Shown piece by piece: positions 16,420 to 27,095 of a DNA stretch of 64,000 nt (within the stretch, counting starts at the first letter, position 1; every line of letters starts with the position of its first letter). Below the pieces are notes generated by a model, which made no database searches, was not told the DNA's origin, and worked only from the letters and a program-made list of their open reading frames with translations. Location: contig JAUYAO010000014.1 in the NCBI GenBank assembly GCA_030692565.1, positions 1-64,000 of the forward strand, in the 5' to 3' direction. The position numbers and the translations under genes were made by a program. The DNA is from Nitrospira sp. Its GTDB lineage: Bacteria; Nitrospirota; Nitrospiria; Nitrospirales; Nitrospiraceae.

Positions 16420-19359
16420 CTAGTGCGCGGCCATCGCGAGGGGCGTTGGCACGGTGGCTCCGCTCCCGTCCTTGAACCCTGCCTCCAGGATGAAGACTCG
16501 CGCCTCTTCGACCTGCCCCTGCTGCGTGAGCCACTCCCTGATCCGTTCCGCTCGGCGTTGGGCTAGAAGGCGGAGCGCCCCCTCTTCAATCGCGATCGTC
16601 TGGAGTAAGCGCGTTTTCATCACAGCAACAGAAGGCGGCGGGGCGTCCGGCTGACCTGCCGCCGGAGGGAATTGATGGGCATACCAGGCAATCGTCAGCC
16701 GTGATTCTTCCTCCGGTGAGAACGCAGGCGCAGGAACCGGCTCATTGCCTGCCGGCTTGCCGGCCTCCTCGAGCTTGAGCTGCCGCAACCGCTCAAGGAA
16801 CTGCTCTTCGGCCAGCGCCCGCCCATCGACCTGCTTATCGGCCATGCCTGCCACATCCAAGGACAGAGCCGGACGTTCCGTGAGCACCGTCACCAGCGTC
16901 GTCAGCTTTTTCGTTTCGGCTTCCGCAAGCTCATTGCGGCCGGGCGCAAATTCGATCGCGTGCAACTCTTCACCGCTGCCTCCGACAAGCGACCCAATCA
17001 GGGCAAACGGCGAAGCCACGGCCTTGCCCAGCAGATTCAGCACCGTATTCAACAGGAGCTTCCCGTACTTGAAGTCCGGATCCTTCAGATCTCCGCGCAC
17101 CGACAGATCGATCGCAATCTGGCCTTTTCGATCCTTGAGCAGCGCGACGACCAGGGGAACCGGCAGTGAGGTGGCATCGGGACTCTCGGTCTTCTCACCA
17201 AAGCCCAATTGATCGATGAGCACCTTGTTCTCCGCCTCCAGCTCATGCTGCGACAGCTTGTACGCCAAATCCAGGAAGAGCTTGCCCTTCCTGATGGAAT
17301 AGCCCACATACTTCCCGCTATAGGGACCAGCCGTGGTCAGATCGATATTGTCGAACTTCACTGAGATGTCAGTGTACGCGTCCTCGCTGAGCGGATTGAT
17401 CTTGCCCACAATCCGTAGTGGGGCCACCCGGCCGAGCTTGCCCGACAAGTCGACGTCCGCCTTCGCCACCTGCTTCGAGGACAACCCTTTCACCGTCCCG
17501 GCCAATTCTTCGAGCCCCGTCCGCACCGACGGTACGATGGAGTCATCTTGAAACGTGACGGCCCCCTTCATCAGCTTCACCGTTTTAATCGTGATCTCTG
17601 GCGCCGGCTTTGACTTGCCCGGAGACGGTTCAGGCGCTGGCGCCGGATTCGCCTCAGTCTCCTTTTTGGCTTTGACCAGGTGCGCCAGATTCATCGTGCC
17701 ATCCGACTGCACCACCAGTTGAACACGGAGCTGGTCGAGACCGACTTCGTCCAACGCCACCGTCGTCGGATCGACGGTCAGCGCGATCTGCTTCAGCAGA
17801 AGATGCTTCCAGGAGGCAAACGGGAGCCCCTCCTCCCGGTTCACCAGCGCCAACGCTTTCACACCAAGATTTCCCCGAAAGGTCATCAGCGGAGCCTTCG
17901 GATGTTCGACCGCCAGATGAAGGGAGCCATCGATATCCAACGCCCCGTCGTCGATTCCGACGCGGGTCGCCTGCTCCAGATAGGGTTCGAACGGCGCCAA
18001 TCCCAGGTTCTTCAATGCCAGCGTAAAGTCCGCCTGAAAGGGCGACGCCACTATCTGGCCGTCGAGCGTGAAGGTGCCGGTGTCATTGATGGTCTGGTCG
18101 ACGGTGAGCGGAATCGGTCCTGTGATCGGCCAGGCCAGATCATGCGACCGTGCAGATTTCACGACGACCTTGGCCTGCATGGTGGAAGGAAGAGAGCGAT
18201 CCTCAAACCGAATCGTATGATTCTTGATTTGCACTTCTTTGACGGCCACCGACCAGGGAGGAGTTTCCTTAGCCCGCTCTTTAGGCAAGGCTGCCGGAGC
18301 AGGCTTCTCGGCCGCCGGCGCGGTCTCCACTGGCGCGAAGAGCGCTTGCAGATTCAGACTCTTATCGGGATTCAGCCAAACCCGGTCCGAAGCGTTCGCC
18401 ACGCTGATCGATGCAATTGACACCTTGCGCTGCCGCAGATCCACCTGAATGCCGTCGATTCCAAACGCTGGGACGGAGATCACCGGATCCACATCGCCTT
18501 TTTCAACCAGGTTGACATCCGCAAGGCGCAGAAACCCTTCCGAGACGGTAAAGTCCATCGGAGCCGTCCCCATATCAAACCGGTACGGCACCTTCGCATC
18601 GATCGTGCCGGTGGGAATGTCGAAATTGAATTGGCCCTCCACAGACTGAAAGACGGTGGGGATCTTGACTCCGCTCAAGGCCAACGTGCCCTCAGAGCGA
18701 ATCGGCTCCAAGGTGATGGTGCCTTTCCAGTCCAGCACTTCTCCTTTGCCCAATTCCGCGGCAAACGAATAGGTATTGTCTCCACCCGGCTTCGTATGAA
18801 AATTCCTCAGCACGATGCCGATCGGCACAATATCGATCGCCACCGGCCTGGGTTTGGATTCATCTCGGAATTCCACGATGCCCTGGGCAATCTCAAACAC
18901 CCCGATCTGTACCGCAGGAATCCCTCCCGGCTGCTCCGGCGTCTTGGCAGAAGGCGGTTGGTCCGCCGGCGCATCCGGAGGAACCAGGTCGAGCAAATTC
19001 AGGTGGCCGTTCGGCGCCACCTTCACCGCCACATAGGGCATCGTCAGACGGATGGCATCGAATACATAGGCCAGACGGAACAACGAGACCGCCTGGAAAT
19101 TCACGAAGAACTCCTCAAACCCGACCATGGGCGTCTGATCGGGCTCACGAATTTCCAATCCGGCGATCCGCAAAGACAATTCAAAGGGATTCACCGCCAC
19201 CTCTCTCACGACCACCGGGTGGCGAATCGTCTCGGCGACCTTCGGCACAGCGTAGGTCGTGATGAGGTACGGCAACAGGAAAAAGCCGAGCAGTGTATAG
19301 AGCAGCAGTGCGACGCCACCGATGACAGCGAGCGGAAGAGGACGGAAGATTCTACGCAT
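16420..19359 (-). CDS. Large DUF748 (AsmA-like) envelope protein
   Basis: The 979-residue protein has an N-terminal membrane anchor (about residues 8-32) followed by a long periplasmic part. AsmA/DUF748 features repeat through the body: VNPFELSLRIAGLEI near 55, PWSVAVKEVQIKNHTIRFED near 370-390, and LKDPDFKYGKLLLNTVLNLL near 755-775. Proline/lysine-rich linkers lie near 340-360 and 575-590. Relatives are TamB/AsmA-type proteins that bridge inner and outer membranes and may move phospholipids. The C-terminal 130 residues carry an OmpA-like segment (GRALAEEQFLERL, LAQRRAERIREWL). No Shine-Dalgarno precedes the ATG, which lies only 16 bases after the 3' end of tRNA-Arg on the same strand. Confidence 0.83.
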   Translation of the reverse strand: MRRIFRPLPLAVIGGVALLLYTLLGFFLLPYLITTYAVPKVAETIRHPVVVREVAVNPFELSLRIAGLEIREPDQTPMVGFEEFFVNFQAVSLFRLAYVFDAIRLTMPYVAVKVAPNGHLNLLDLVPPDAPADQPPSAKTPEQPGGIPAVQIGVFEIAQGIVEFRDESKPRPVAIDIVPIGIVLRNFHTKPGGDNTYSFAAELGKGEVLDWKGTITLEPIRSEGTLALSGVKIPTVFQSVEGQFNFDIPTGTIDAKVPYRFDMGTAPMDFTVSEGFLRLADVNLVEKGDVDPVISVPAFGIDGIQVDLRQRKVSIASISVANASDRVWLNPDKSLNLQALFAPVETAPAAEKPAPAALPKERAKETPPWSVAVKEVQIKNHTIRFEDRSLPSTMQAKVVVKSARSHDLAWPITGPIPLTVDQTINDTGTFTLDGQIVASPFQADFTLALKNLGLAPFEPYLEQATRVGIDDGALDIDGSLHLAVEHPKAPLMTFRGNLGVKALALVNREEGLPFASWKHLLLKQIALTVDPTTVALDEVGLDQLRVQLVVQSDGTMNLAHLVKAKKETEANPAPAPEPSPGKSKPAPEITIKTVKLMKGAVTFQDDSIVPSVRTGLEELAGTVKGLSSKQVAKADVDLSGKLGRVAPLRIVGKINPLSEDAYTDISVKFDNIDLTTAGPYSGKYVGYSIRKGKLFLDLAYKLSQHELEAENKVLIDQLGFGEKTESPDATSLPVPLVVALLKDRKGQIAIDLSVRGDLKDPDFKYGKLLLNTVLNLLGKAVASPFALIGSLVGGSGEELHAIEFAPGRNELAEAETKKLTTLVTVLTERPALSLDVAGMADKQVDGRALAEEQFLERLRQLKLEEAGKPAGNEPVPAPAFSPEEESRLTIAWYAHQFPPAAGQPDAPPPSVAVMKTRLLQTIAIEEGALRLLAQRRAERIREWLTQQGQVEEARVFILEAGFKDGSGATVPTPLAMAAH

Positions 19360-19375
19360 GAATGGCTGACCAACG

Positions 19376-19452
19376 TGGTGCGCCCGGCTGGAATCGAACC
19401 AGCGACCTACGGCTTAGAAGGCCGTTGCTCTATCCAACTGAGCTACGGGCGC
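19376..19452 (-). tRNA. tRNA-Arg (anticodon TCT), CCA encoded
   Basis: The minus strand folds as a tRNA. The acceptor GCGCCCG (19452-19446) pairs with CGGGCGC near the 3' end. The D-arm includes AGCTCAGTTGGATAGAGC, the anticodon loop is CTTCTAA (anticodon TCT), and the T-loop is GGTTCGATTCC. Discriminator A is followed by an encoded CCA at 19378-19376. Confidence 0.97.
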
Positions 19453-19528
19453 GCAGAAAATCTGAGTGGCTCACGTACCGCGCACAATAGAAAAATAGAA
19501 ATGAACATGCGGCACGCACGAAGTGCGG

Positions 19529-19597
<69 letters not shown>

Positions 19598-19607
<10 letters not shown>

Positions 19608-20215
19608 ACGATGCTCTCAGACTGCCGTGCGCGAAGGAGTTCCTTGGCTTGCAGAAACGCCTTTGCGCGATGACTGATACGATTTTTCTGCTCAGCAGAA
19701 ATCTCTGCTAGCGTCGCCTTCAAGTCCGGCACATAGAAGACCGGATCGTATCCGAATCCTTTTGACCCGCTGGCCTTGTCCGTAATATACCCGGTTAAAA
19801 CCCCCTGCGTCACCTGAACGGGTTCGCCCGGTACGGCGATGGCCGCTACCGTAATGAATCGAGCGGTCCGTCGCTCGTGCGGAACGCCCTCGAGCTCCTG
19901 AACCAACTTGCGACAATTATCTTCGTAGGTGGCGTGCTCCCCCGCATAGCGGGCTGCATAGACGCCAGGCCTGCCATCCAGTGCGTCCACTTCCAGCCCG
20001 GTATCATCGGCCACGGCCGTCAACCCCGTTGCCCTCGCAATCTCGCAAGCCTTCTTGATGGCATTGGCCTCACAGGTCGCACCGTCTTCTTCAACTTCAG
20101 GTGCGTGCGGAAAATCAGCCAGCGTGCGGATCCGAATGCCCAAATCGCCAAGCAAGGCCGCCAATTCTTCGACTTTGTGCCTGTTTCTCGTCGCGAGGAC
20201 GACTTCTGAAATCAC
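19598..20215 (-). CDS. rdgB: XTP/dITP pyrophosphatase (RdgB/HAM1 family)
   Basis: The 205-residue enzyme hydrolyses dITP, dXTP and ITP to monophosphates, keeping deaminated purines out of DNA and RNA. Family motifs are clear: LATRNRHKVEEL (about 7-18), TAVADDTGLEVDALDGRPGV (about 65-84) with the catalytic Asp, and GSKGFGYDPVF (about 149-159). Length is normal for a bacterial HAM1 protein. It follows rph by 9 bases, a common pairing of rph and rdgB. The last codons run into the tRNA-Pro gene and the stop is supplied by the TAG of the tRNA acceptor/D-arm junction. Confidence 0.95.
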
Positions 20216-20224
20216 AGCGACCTG

Positions 20225-20968
20225 CTAGTCTAAGGAACCGATAAGTTCTTTTTGAATGGCCGTGAGCCGCTGAATGGCCTGCCATCCAAGATTCAAAAAC
20301 TCGTCCATATCCTGCTTGGCAAAGGGAGTCTTTTCCGCAGTTCCTTGAACCTCGACATACCGACCTCGGCCGGTCATCACAAGATTCATATCCACTTCGG
20401 CCATGGAGTCTTCGGTATAGGCCAAATCCACCATGACTTCCCCGCCGACTTTACCGACACTAATCGCCGCCAAATAGTCAGTCAGCGGAAGGCGCCTGAT
20501 CATATCTTTCTTCTTCAGCACCATGAACGCGTCTGCCAAGGCAATAAACGCCCCGGTAATCGACGCGGTCCTGGTTCCCCCGTCGGCTTGAATCACGTCG
20601 CAGTCGATCCAGATGCTCCGCTCACCCATTTGCGTCATGTCGGTCACGGACCGCAACGCGCGGCCAACCAGCCGTTGGATTTCCAGCGTTCTTCCGCCCT
20701 GCTTTCCTTTGACGGCTTCCCGGGAAGTCCGCTCATGGGTCGCACGGGGAAGCATGGAATATTCGGCCGTCACCCATCCGCTGCCTTTTCCTTTGAGAAA
20801 CGGGGGCACTTTCTCTTCGATCGACGCCGTGCAAATGACCTTGGTATCCCCCATTTCAATGAGGACCGATCCTTCGGCGTGTTTGGTAAAATTCCTCGTC
20901 ACTTTGACCGGCCGATGCTGGTCCTTCCGTCTGCCATCAAATCGTACTAATCCGGCTGCCGCACTCAT
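20225..20968 (-). CDS. rph: Ribonuclease PH
   Basis: The 247-residue phosphorolytic 3'-5' exoribonuclease trims the 3' ends of tRNA precursors. Characteristic stretches include [14 protein letters not shown] (about 9-22), [20 protein letters not shown] (about 60-79), [20 protein letters not shown] with the active-site arginines (about 80-99), and [16 protein letters not shown] (about 122-137). It lies upstream of rdgB and two tRNA genes on the same strand, so the enzyme and its possible substrates may share a transcript. GAAGGGGAG upstream serves as the ribosome binding site. Confidence 0.96.
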   Translation of the reverse strand: MSAAAGLVRFDGRRKDQHRPVKVTRNFTKHAEGSVLIEMGDTKVICTASIEEKVPPFLKGKGSGWVTAEYSMLPRATHERTSREAVKGKQGGRTLEIQRLVGRALRSVTDMTQMGERSIWIDCDVIQADGGTRTASITGAFIALADAFMVLKKKDMIRRLPLTDYLAAISVGKVGGEVMVDLAYTEDSMAEVDMNLVMTGRGRYVEVQGTAEKTPFAKQDMDEFLNLGWQAIQRLTAIQKELIGSLD

Positions 20969-21408
20969 CGCATACTCCCCTTCTCGTCTTCAAAAGTAAG
21001 AGCGGGATTATAGTGGAGCCCTATCCAAAGCGCAAACCAACACCCACCGACTGCTTCCGAGCAATTTCTACTCCGCCAGTCCCTCTCTATGTACGAAATA
21101 CGCCTACGCCGCAGACACATTCTGTACATATCGCTGTTGAGTCGACCGCCTGGATCCTCGTCACACAACGAACAGAAGATTTCGTCTGAAAGACACGAAC
21201 GGCTTGCTGGTAAAGACATTTCATGCGACGCTCAGTCCCATGGATCACAGTCTGCAGAGGGTCGAAACATCCGGCGCGTCGACGCCATTGATTGGCACAA
21301 AAGGTGCAGAATATCGGGCAGTTCACGTGACTCTCAAGAGTCCACAAAACAAGCCGATAATGATTCTACACAACAGCCTTCGCTCAACCTCAATGCCGCA
21401 ATAACTCC
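20969..21408. other. 440-base divergent intergenic region without a credible gene
   Basis: The stretch lies between rph (minus) and the HD-GYP response regulator (plus) and should hold promoters for both. Reading frames here are short and have no recognisable domain. A small perfect inverted repeat GACTCT-CA-AGAGTC lies at 21329-21342, with a CACGTG palindrome overlapping its start. A GATAAT -10-like box is at 21356-21361. None is strong enough for a firm assignment. Confidence 0.4.
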
Positions 21409-22548
21409 ATGCCTACTTCGCCTGATCGGGATACACAACAAGCTCTCCTTGAAAACCGGAATATTCTGGTCGTCGACGATGAGGAACCGATTCGCCGCCT
21501 ACTGGGCTACATGCTCCAAACCCATGGCTATACCGTCACACTTGCCGCCGATGCGCGTGAAGCCCGCCAGAAGATTGAGGAACAGCCCTTCGCCTTGATG
21601 CTGTGCGACGTGAACATGCCCGGAGAATCCGGCATGGATCTCGTCCGTAACCTGCTTGTGGACCGTCCCCACATTGCCGCCATCATGGTCACCGGACTCG
21701 ATAGCTCCGTGCTGGCAAACGCCGCTCTCGACATGGGAGCGTTCGGGTATATCGTCAAGCCATTCGAATCAAACGAAGTGCTTATCGATGTCGCCAATGC
21801 CTTGCGCCGTCGCCGCTTGGAAATGGAAAACCGCTTACATCGAGACAATCTTGAAGACATCGTCAGAACCAGAACGATGGCTTTGCAACAGGCCCTTGAG
21901 TGGCTGGAACGCAGCGAGAAAGAACTCCGCCTCTCCCGGGAAGAAACCATCGAACGATTGGCGATCGCCGCTGAGTTCCGTGATAGCTCGACCGCCCAGC
22001 ATATCCAGCGGATGAGCCACTATTGCGAATTGCTGGCACGCAAGGTAGGTCTGGCGCCTGAGCGGGTTGACCTGATTCGGACCGCCAGCCCGATGCATGA
22101 TATCGGCAAGATAGGAACTCCGGATCACGTGCTTCTTAAGCCGGGGAAATTCACCGCGGCGGAGTTTGACGTCATCTCCCAGCACGCAGAGATCGGTTAT
22201 AAGATTCTCTCTGGATCTGACTCGGAGCTCCTGAAAGTCGCCGCAATCATTGCATGGACACATCACGAACGGTATGACGGAACCGGATACCCCCGCAAGT
22301 TGAAAGGCGAGGAGATCCCCATCGAGGGACGCATTGCCTCTATCGCTGATAACTTCGATGCCATGACCACGGCCCGAGTCTACAAACCGGCCTTTGACTT
22401 CGAACACGCCCGCGACTTGATGATCAAAGAACGCGGCAGACACTTCGACCCGCAATTACTCGATCTCTTCCTGTCATCCCCCGAGGATCTCCGCCGCATT
22501 CACGAGCAATACGCTGACCATTCACGGCAAGATCCCACAGCCGCTTAG
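21409..22548 (+). CDS. Response regulator with HD-GYP domain (RpfG-type c-di-GMP phosphodiesterase)
   Basis: The 379-residue protein has a receiver domain (about 18-135; Asp23/Asp24, phospho-acceptor Asp67 in LCDVNMPG, Lys in IVKPFES) and a linker coiled coil (about 140-185). A complete HD-GYP domain follows, with His230-Asp231 in HDIGKIGTPD, then HAEIGYKIL and HHERYDGTGYPRKLKGEEIP. All metal and GYP residues are present, so it should hydrolyse c-di-GMP when phosphorylated. It is cytoplasmic. No kinase is adjacent. The hybrid kinase at 7.6-9.6 kb is one possible partner but there is no direct evidence. The ribosome binding site is weak. Confidence 0.92.
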   Translation: MPTSPDRDTQQALLENRNILVVDDEEPIRRLLGYMLQTHGYTVTLAADAREARQKIEEQPFALMLCDVNMPGESGMDLVRNLLVDRPHIAAIMVTGLDSSVLANAALDMGAFGYIVKPFESNEVLIDVANALRRRRLEMENRLHRDNLEDIVRTRTMALQQALEWLERSEKELRLSREETIERLAIAAEFRDSSTAQHIQRMSHYCELLARKVGLAPERVDLIRTASPMHDIGKIGTPDHVLLKPGKFTAAEFDVISQHAEIGYKILSGSDSELLKVAAIIAWTHHERYDGTGYPRKLKGEEIPIEGRIASIADNFDAMTTARVYKPAFDFEHARDLMIKERGRHFDPQLLDLFLSSPEDLRRIHEQYADHSRQDPTAA

Positions 22549-22682
22549 CGCATTCTTCGCAATTCGTTGACCCCTTTTCACCTCACCGATATACTTTTTT
22601 CATTCCACCGGAACCACGCACCACTACGTTCCGAAAGCTGTCCGATACCGACATCCGTGATGAGATGAAAGGGTCGCCGATC

Positions 22683-23189
22683 ATGGCCAAGAAGACCACT
22701 GCGGTCCAGAAGCGGACTGCGAACAGAAATTGGATTGCCTACCTTTGTGAAGCGTTGGTGACATCCGGTGTCATGCCGACGTGGGAAGCCGCCACGTATC
22801 TCACCGAAAACCTCTTCGGAGAAAAGCCCAACCCTCGACTCTTGAGTCCCTCCCATGCGCATGAGATGACCGCCCAGTTTCTGCGTCGACTCTACGCACC
22901 GATTGCCGAAGCGGCCATGCGAGACAGCCATCTTCCGGCATCAGAGAAGCTCCACGTATTCACCGACATTAGCCTAACCGGGAACTCGGCCGTTCTCGTG
23001 GTCCATCTCTCAAGGGCCGACCACACTCAGCACCTGTTGCTCCTGGATCCCGCAAAAGCGTGGGACCTCGTGTTTGCCGACGCAGAATCGTTCAACTCGT
23101 GGGCTGAGGCCCGCTACCGTTCGATCTTCCAAGCGCTCCAAACAGCCCGTCTGAATGCATCCAAGGATGTGCTTGAGACAGCCGTCTAG
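22683..23189 (+). CDS. Hypothetical protein
   Basis: This basic protein of about 168 residues starts MAKKTTAVQKRTA and shows no recognisable domain, signal peptide or membrane helix. The middle contains MPTWEAATYLTENLFGEK and ends with an alternating amphipathic region (LHVFTDISLTGNSAVLVVHL, then LLLLDPAKAWDLVF) suggesting a small alpha/beta fold. The ATG at 22683 is chosen because AAAGGG lies 9 bases before it. An ATG six codons upstream is also in frame. It follows the HD-GYP response regulator by 134 bases on the same strand; co-transcription is possible. Confidence 0.65.
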   Translation: MAKKTTAVQKRTANRNWIAYLCEALVTSGVMPTWEAATYLTENLFGEKPNPRLLSPSHAHEMTAQFLRRLYAPIAEAAMRDSHLPASEKLHVFTDISLTGNSAVLVVHLSRADHTQHLLLLDPAKAWDLVFADAESFNSWAEARYRSIFQALQTARLNASKDVLETAV

Positions 23190-23264
23190 CCTCTGCCCCA
23201 ACCACACTCCTCACGCCTTGCGCGCGATCCAACAGGATTTTCAGGACTTAGGAACCGGAAACCG

Positions 23265-26200
23265 CTAGGAGGATTCGTAGTTGAGATTCGGCGAGAGCCA
23301 GCGCTCGACTGTGCGCAAGTCCATCCCTTTTCGGCTGGCATAGTCTTCGACTTGATCCTTTCCGATCTTCCCCACCGCAAAATATTTCGCCTCCGGATGA
23401 GCGAAGTAGAACCCGCTGACGGCCGCAGCCGGCAACATGGCAAAGCTCTCGGTCAGCGTGATGGCGGCGTTCTGTTCGACCTGAAGCAGATCAAACAAGA
23501 GCCGCTTCTCCGTATGGTCGGGGCAGGCTGGATAGCCTGGCGCCGGTCGGATGCCGCGATATTTTTCGCGAATCAGCTCTTCGGTAGATAGCGTCTCCTG
23601 TGTTCCATACCCCCACTCTTCGCGGACACGTTTATGGAGATACTCCGCAAACGCCTCGGCCAGTCGATCCGCCAGAGCTTTTGCCATAATCGAGTTATAG
23701 TCGTCATGATCCTTATCGAAACGACGACACAATGCATCCAGGCCGATGCCCGCCGTCACCGCAAATGCCCCGAGATGATCCTTCCGGCCTGATTCCCGGG
23801 GTGCCACATAGTCGGCCAGTGCGAGATTCGGTTGCCCCTGAGGCTTTTCCGACTGCTGTCTGAGCGTATGGATAGTTGTGACTCCCTGGCTCTGCGCACC
23901 ATCGTGATAGAGTTCAATGTCATCGCCCGCACTTGCTGCGGGGAAAAATCCGTACACGCCCTTCGCGGTCAGCAGCTTCTTCTCTATAATCTCATCCAGC
24001 AGTCGACGTGCATCATCATAGAGTTCTTTTGCCTTCGGACCGACCGTGGCGTCCTCGAAGATCCCCGGATACCGGCCCTTTAACTCCCACGTATGAAAGA
24101 ACGGCGACCAATCGATAAAAGGCAGCAATTCCCTCAACGGTTGGTCATTGATTGTCCGCACGCCCAGGAAGGACGGCACAGGAATCTCCACGGTCGTCCA
24201 GTCGGTACTGAGGCTATTGGCGCGTGCTTTCGCGATCGGCAAGACCGGCTTGGTCCCGCGATCTTGATGCGCCTGCCGCATCCGATCGTAATCATCTCGG
24301 ACTTGTTGCACAAACGCGGCCTTCTGCGACGGACTAATCAGACTGCCCACGACACCGACCGCCCGTGAGGCATCCAACACATGGACCACCGATGGCGTAT
24401 AGGACGGGGCGATCTTCACCGCCGTGTGAGCCTTGCTGGTTGTTGCGCCGCCAATGAGAAGCGGCACGGTAAACCCTTCGCGGGTCATTTCCTTGGCGAC
24501 ATGCACCATTTCGTCCAGTGAAGGCGTAATGAGCCCACTCAACCCGATCACATCGACCTGAAGCTCCTTGGCCGTTGCCAGAATTTTCTCACAGGACACC
24601 ATCACGCCAAGATCGATCACCTCATAATTATTGCAACCCAACACCACTCCGACGATGTTCTTCCCGATGTCGTGCACATCGCCCTTCACCGTGGCGAGCA
24701 AGACCTTCCCTTGCGCCTGATAGCCTCCCGCTCGCTTCTTTTCTTCTTCCATATAAGGCATGAGGTAGGCGACGGATTTTTTCATGACCCGGGCGCTCTT
24801 CACGACTTGCGGCAGGAACATTTTTCCGGAACCAAACAGATCCCCGACGACGTTCATCCCGGCCATCAACGGCCCCTCGATCACCGACAAGGGCTTCGGA
24901 TACTTCTGCCGTGCCTCTTCCGTATCCTGATCGATGTAGTCCGTAATGCCTTTGACGAGGGCGTGCGAAAGGCGCTCCTCAACCGTCCCTTTGCGCCACT
25001 CGTCATCTTTGACGACCGCCTTTCCCTTTTGCTTCACCGTCTCGGCAAAATTCACGAGCCGTTCGGTGGCATCCGGACGCCGGTTCAGCAGCACATCTTC
25101 TACAAGTCCTAGCAGGTCTTTGGGAATCTCTTCATACACGGCCAATTGACCGGCATTGACAATCCCCATATCGAGGCCGGCCTTGATGGCATGATAGAGA
25201 AAGGCCGCATGCATCGCTTCACGGACCACGTTGTTCCCGCGAAATGAGAACGAGATATTACTGATGCCGCCGCTCACTTTCGCACCAGGCAGATGCTGCT
25301 TAATCCACCGGGTGGCCTCGATAAAATTCACCGCATAGTTGTTGTGCTCTTCGATACCGGTCGCAACGGTTAAAATGTTGGGATCGAAAATAATATCGGT
25401 CGCAGGCAAGCCTACCCGTTCCGTTAAAATCTTATAGGAGCGCGCGCAGATTTCTTTCTTTCGCTCCAATGTATCGGCTTGCCCCTGTTCGTCGAATGCC
25501 ATGACGACGACGGCAGCCCCATACCGATGGACCAGCGTCGCCTGCTGGACAAACTTTTCCTCGCCCTCTTTGAGGCTGATGCTGTTGACAATGGCCTTCC
25601 CCTGAATATTCTTCAGACCCGTCTCCAGCACCTCCCACTTGGAGCTGTCGACCATGATCGGCACTTTGCAAATATCCGGTTCCGAGGCGATGAGACGGAG
25701 AAACTTCTCCATCGCCGCCTTGGAATCCAACATGCCTTCATCCATATTGATGTCGATGATCTGCGCGCCACCTTCGACCTGTTGTCGCGCCACAGAAAGG
25801 GCCGCTTCGTAGTCGCCGGCCAGGATCAGCTTTGAAAAGGCCGGCGAGCCGGTCACGTTGGTCCGCTCACCGATATTCACGAAGTTCGAATCCGGGCGGA
25901 GCGTGACGGCTTCCAGCCCGCTCAAACGCGTATAGGGGGCGATCGTGGGAATCGGCCGTGGCTTCAGGCCTCGCACGACTTCAGCAATCTTCTTGATATG
26001 GTCCGGTGTCGTCCCGCAACAGCCGCCCACGATATTGAGCCAGCCGTTCTGCGCCCAGTCCCGCAACTGGGGCGCCAGCGTGTCCGGTGTCTCGGGAAAT
26101 CCCGTGGGCAGGAGCGGATTGGGCAATCCGGCATTGGGATGCGAGCTGATATAGATCGGGGCGATCTGCGACAGCTCTTCGATCAACGGCCGCATTTCCT

Positions 26201-26960
26201 TCGGCCCCAAAGCGCAGTTCATTCCGACGCTCAGTAACGGCACATGGGAAATTGAGTTCCAGAAGGCTTCAACCGTTTGACCTGTCACACCCCGATTGCT
26301 GCCGGCTTGGATGAATGTCACGGAAGCCATGACAGGCACCCGGCGGCCACCCTGGTCGAAGACCTGTTGGATGGCAAAGAATGCCGCCTTGGCGTTGAGT
26401 GTGTCGAAGATCGTTTCGACGAGCAGCAGATCAGCCCCGCCGTCGAGCAGGCCACGCACCTGGTCACTGTAGGCCGCGACAAGCTCTTCGTAGGTCGTTC
26501 CCCGAGCCGCCGAGTTGTTGACGTCCGTCGAGATCGATGATGTTTTGGTCGTTGGCCCGATAGCCCCGGCCACGAAGCATTGCCGACCGGGCTGAGCCGC
26601 CTGCACCTTGAGGACCGCCTGCTTGGCGCATTTGGCCCCGGCCTTAGACAGTTCGTAGCCCAACGTCCCCATGTGATAGTCCGCCAGGGAGATCGCTTGA
26701 GAATTGAACGTGTTCGTTTCAACAATATCGGCTCCGGCTTCGAGATACTGCCGGTGAATATCTTCAATAATGGCCGGCTGCGTGATATTCAATAAATCAT
26801 TGTGGCCCTTGAGGTCCTGCTTCCAGTCTTTGAACCGCTCGCCGCGAAAGGCCGCTTCATCCAGCCTCCGCTGTTGAATCATGGTCCCCATCGCTCCATC
26901 GAGGATCAGGATTCGGCTCTTGATGAGCTGCTCGATCGACGTCTGTGAAGAATTGCCCAC
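23265..26960 (-). CDS. metH: Cobalamin-dependent methionine synthase
   Basis: The enzyme moves a methyl group from methyltetrahydrofolate through cobalamin to homocysteine. About 1231 residues contain all four modules: homocysteine-binding barrel (about 10-300, [12 protein letters not shown] and GGCCGT near its end); pterin-binding domain (about 330-600, [13 protein letters not shown]); B12-binding cap and domain (about 620-860, [25 protein letters not shown] with the cobalt-ligand His); and the C-terminal AdoMet reactivation domain (about 870-1231, GYPACPDH). The frame is open upstream to a TTG at 27056, but residues before the GTG at 26960 are not MetH-like. The HxxDIG His makes it the B12-dependent type. 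Confidence 0.96.
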   Translation of the reverse strand: MGNSSQTSIEQLIKSRILILDGAMGTMIQQRRLDEAAFRGERFKDWKQDLKGHNDLLNITQPAIIEDIHRQYLEAGADIVETNTFNSQAISLADYHMGTLGYELSKAGAKCAKQAVLKVQAAQPGRQCFVAGAIGPTTKTSSISTDVNNSAARGTTYEELVAAYSDQVRGLLDGGADLLLVETIFDTLNAKAAFFAIQQVFDQGGRRVPVMASVTFIQAGSNRGVTGQTVEAFWNSISHVPLLSVGMNCALGPKEMRPLIEELSQIAPIYISSHPNAGLPNPLLPTGFPETPDTLAPQLRDWAQNGWLNIVGGCCGTTPDHIKKIAEVVRGLKPRPIPTIAPYTRLSGLEAVTLRPDSNFVNIGERTNVTGSPAFSKLILAGDYEAALSVARQQVEGGAQIIDINMDEGMLDSKAAMEKFLRLIASEPDICKVPIMVDSSKWEVLETGLKNIQGKAIVNSISLKEGEEKFVQQATLVHRYGAAVVVMAFDEQGQADTLERKKEICARSYKILTERVGLPATDIIFDPNILTVATGIEEHNNYAVNFIEATRWIKQHLPGAKVSGGISNISFSFRGNNVVREAMHAAFLYHAIKAGLDMGIVNAGQLAVYEEIPKDLLGLVEDVLLNRRPDATERLVNFAETVKQKGKAVVKDDEWRKGTVEERLSHALVKGITDYIDQDTEEARQKYPKPLSVIEGPLMAGMNVVGDLFGSGKMFLPQVVKSARVMKKSVAYLMPYMEEEKKRAGGYQAQGKVLLATVKGDVHDIGKNIVGVVLGCNNYEVIDLGVMVSCEKILATAKELQVDVIGLSGLITPSLDEMVHVAKEMTREGFTVPLLIGGATTSKAHTAVKIAPSYTPSVVHVLDASRAVGVVGSLISPSQKAAFVQQVRDDYDRMRQAHQDRGTKPVLPIAKARANSLSTDWTTVEIPVPSFLGVRTINDQPLRELLPFIDWSPFFHTWELKGRYPGIFEDATVGPKAKELYDDARRLLDEIIEKKLLTAKGVYGFFPAASAGDDIELYHDGAQSQGVTTIHTLRQQSEKPQGQPNLALADYVAPRESGRKDHLGAFAVTAGIGLDALCRRFDKDHDDYNSIMAKALADRLAEAFAEYLHKRVREEWGYGTQETLSTEELIREKYRGIRPAPGYPACPDHTEKRLLFDLLQVEQNAAITLTESFAMLPAAAVSGFYFAHPEAKYFAVGKIGKDQVEDYASRKGMDLRTVERWLSPNLNYESS

Positions 26961-26998
26961 TGGTGCATGTCTCCCGTGACAAATATTACAAGAATACC

Positions 26999-27027
26999 AT
27001 GATACTGAAAGGGTATCGGACCAGCAA
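26999..27027 (-). promoter_or_regulatory. Candidate sigma-70 promoter of metH
   Basis: On the minus strand TTGCTG (27027-27022) is followed after 17 bases by TATCAT (27004-26999), five of six -10 consensus positions. Transcription would start about 30 bases before the GTG. No cobalamin or SAM riboswitch fits in the short leader. Confidence 0.45.
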
Positions 27028-27041
27028 GCCAGGCCGCTTTC

Positions 27042-27071
27042 TTGACAGACCTTCAACCCTGTCGATACGAT
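27042..27071 (+). promoter_or_regulatory. Candidate sigma-70 promoter for the gene at 27096
   Basis: TTGACA at 27042-27047 is a perfect -35. After 18 bases comes TACGAT at 27066-27071 as -10. The predicted transcript begins near 27078 and includes GGAGG ahead of the TTG start at 27096. It overlaps the divergent metH upstream region. Confidence 0.55.
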
Positions 27072-27095
27072 ACCCGCACTAGACGGAGGATACCA

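Noticed and set aside
21089-21598. 169-residue plus-strand frame before the HD-GYP regulator
   Set aside because: Overlaps the start of the clear response regulator in another frame, with no domain and no ribosome binding site.
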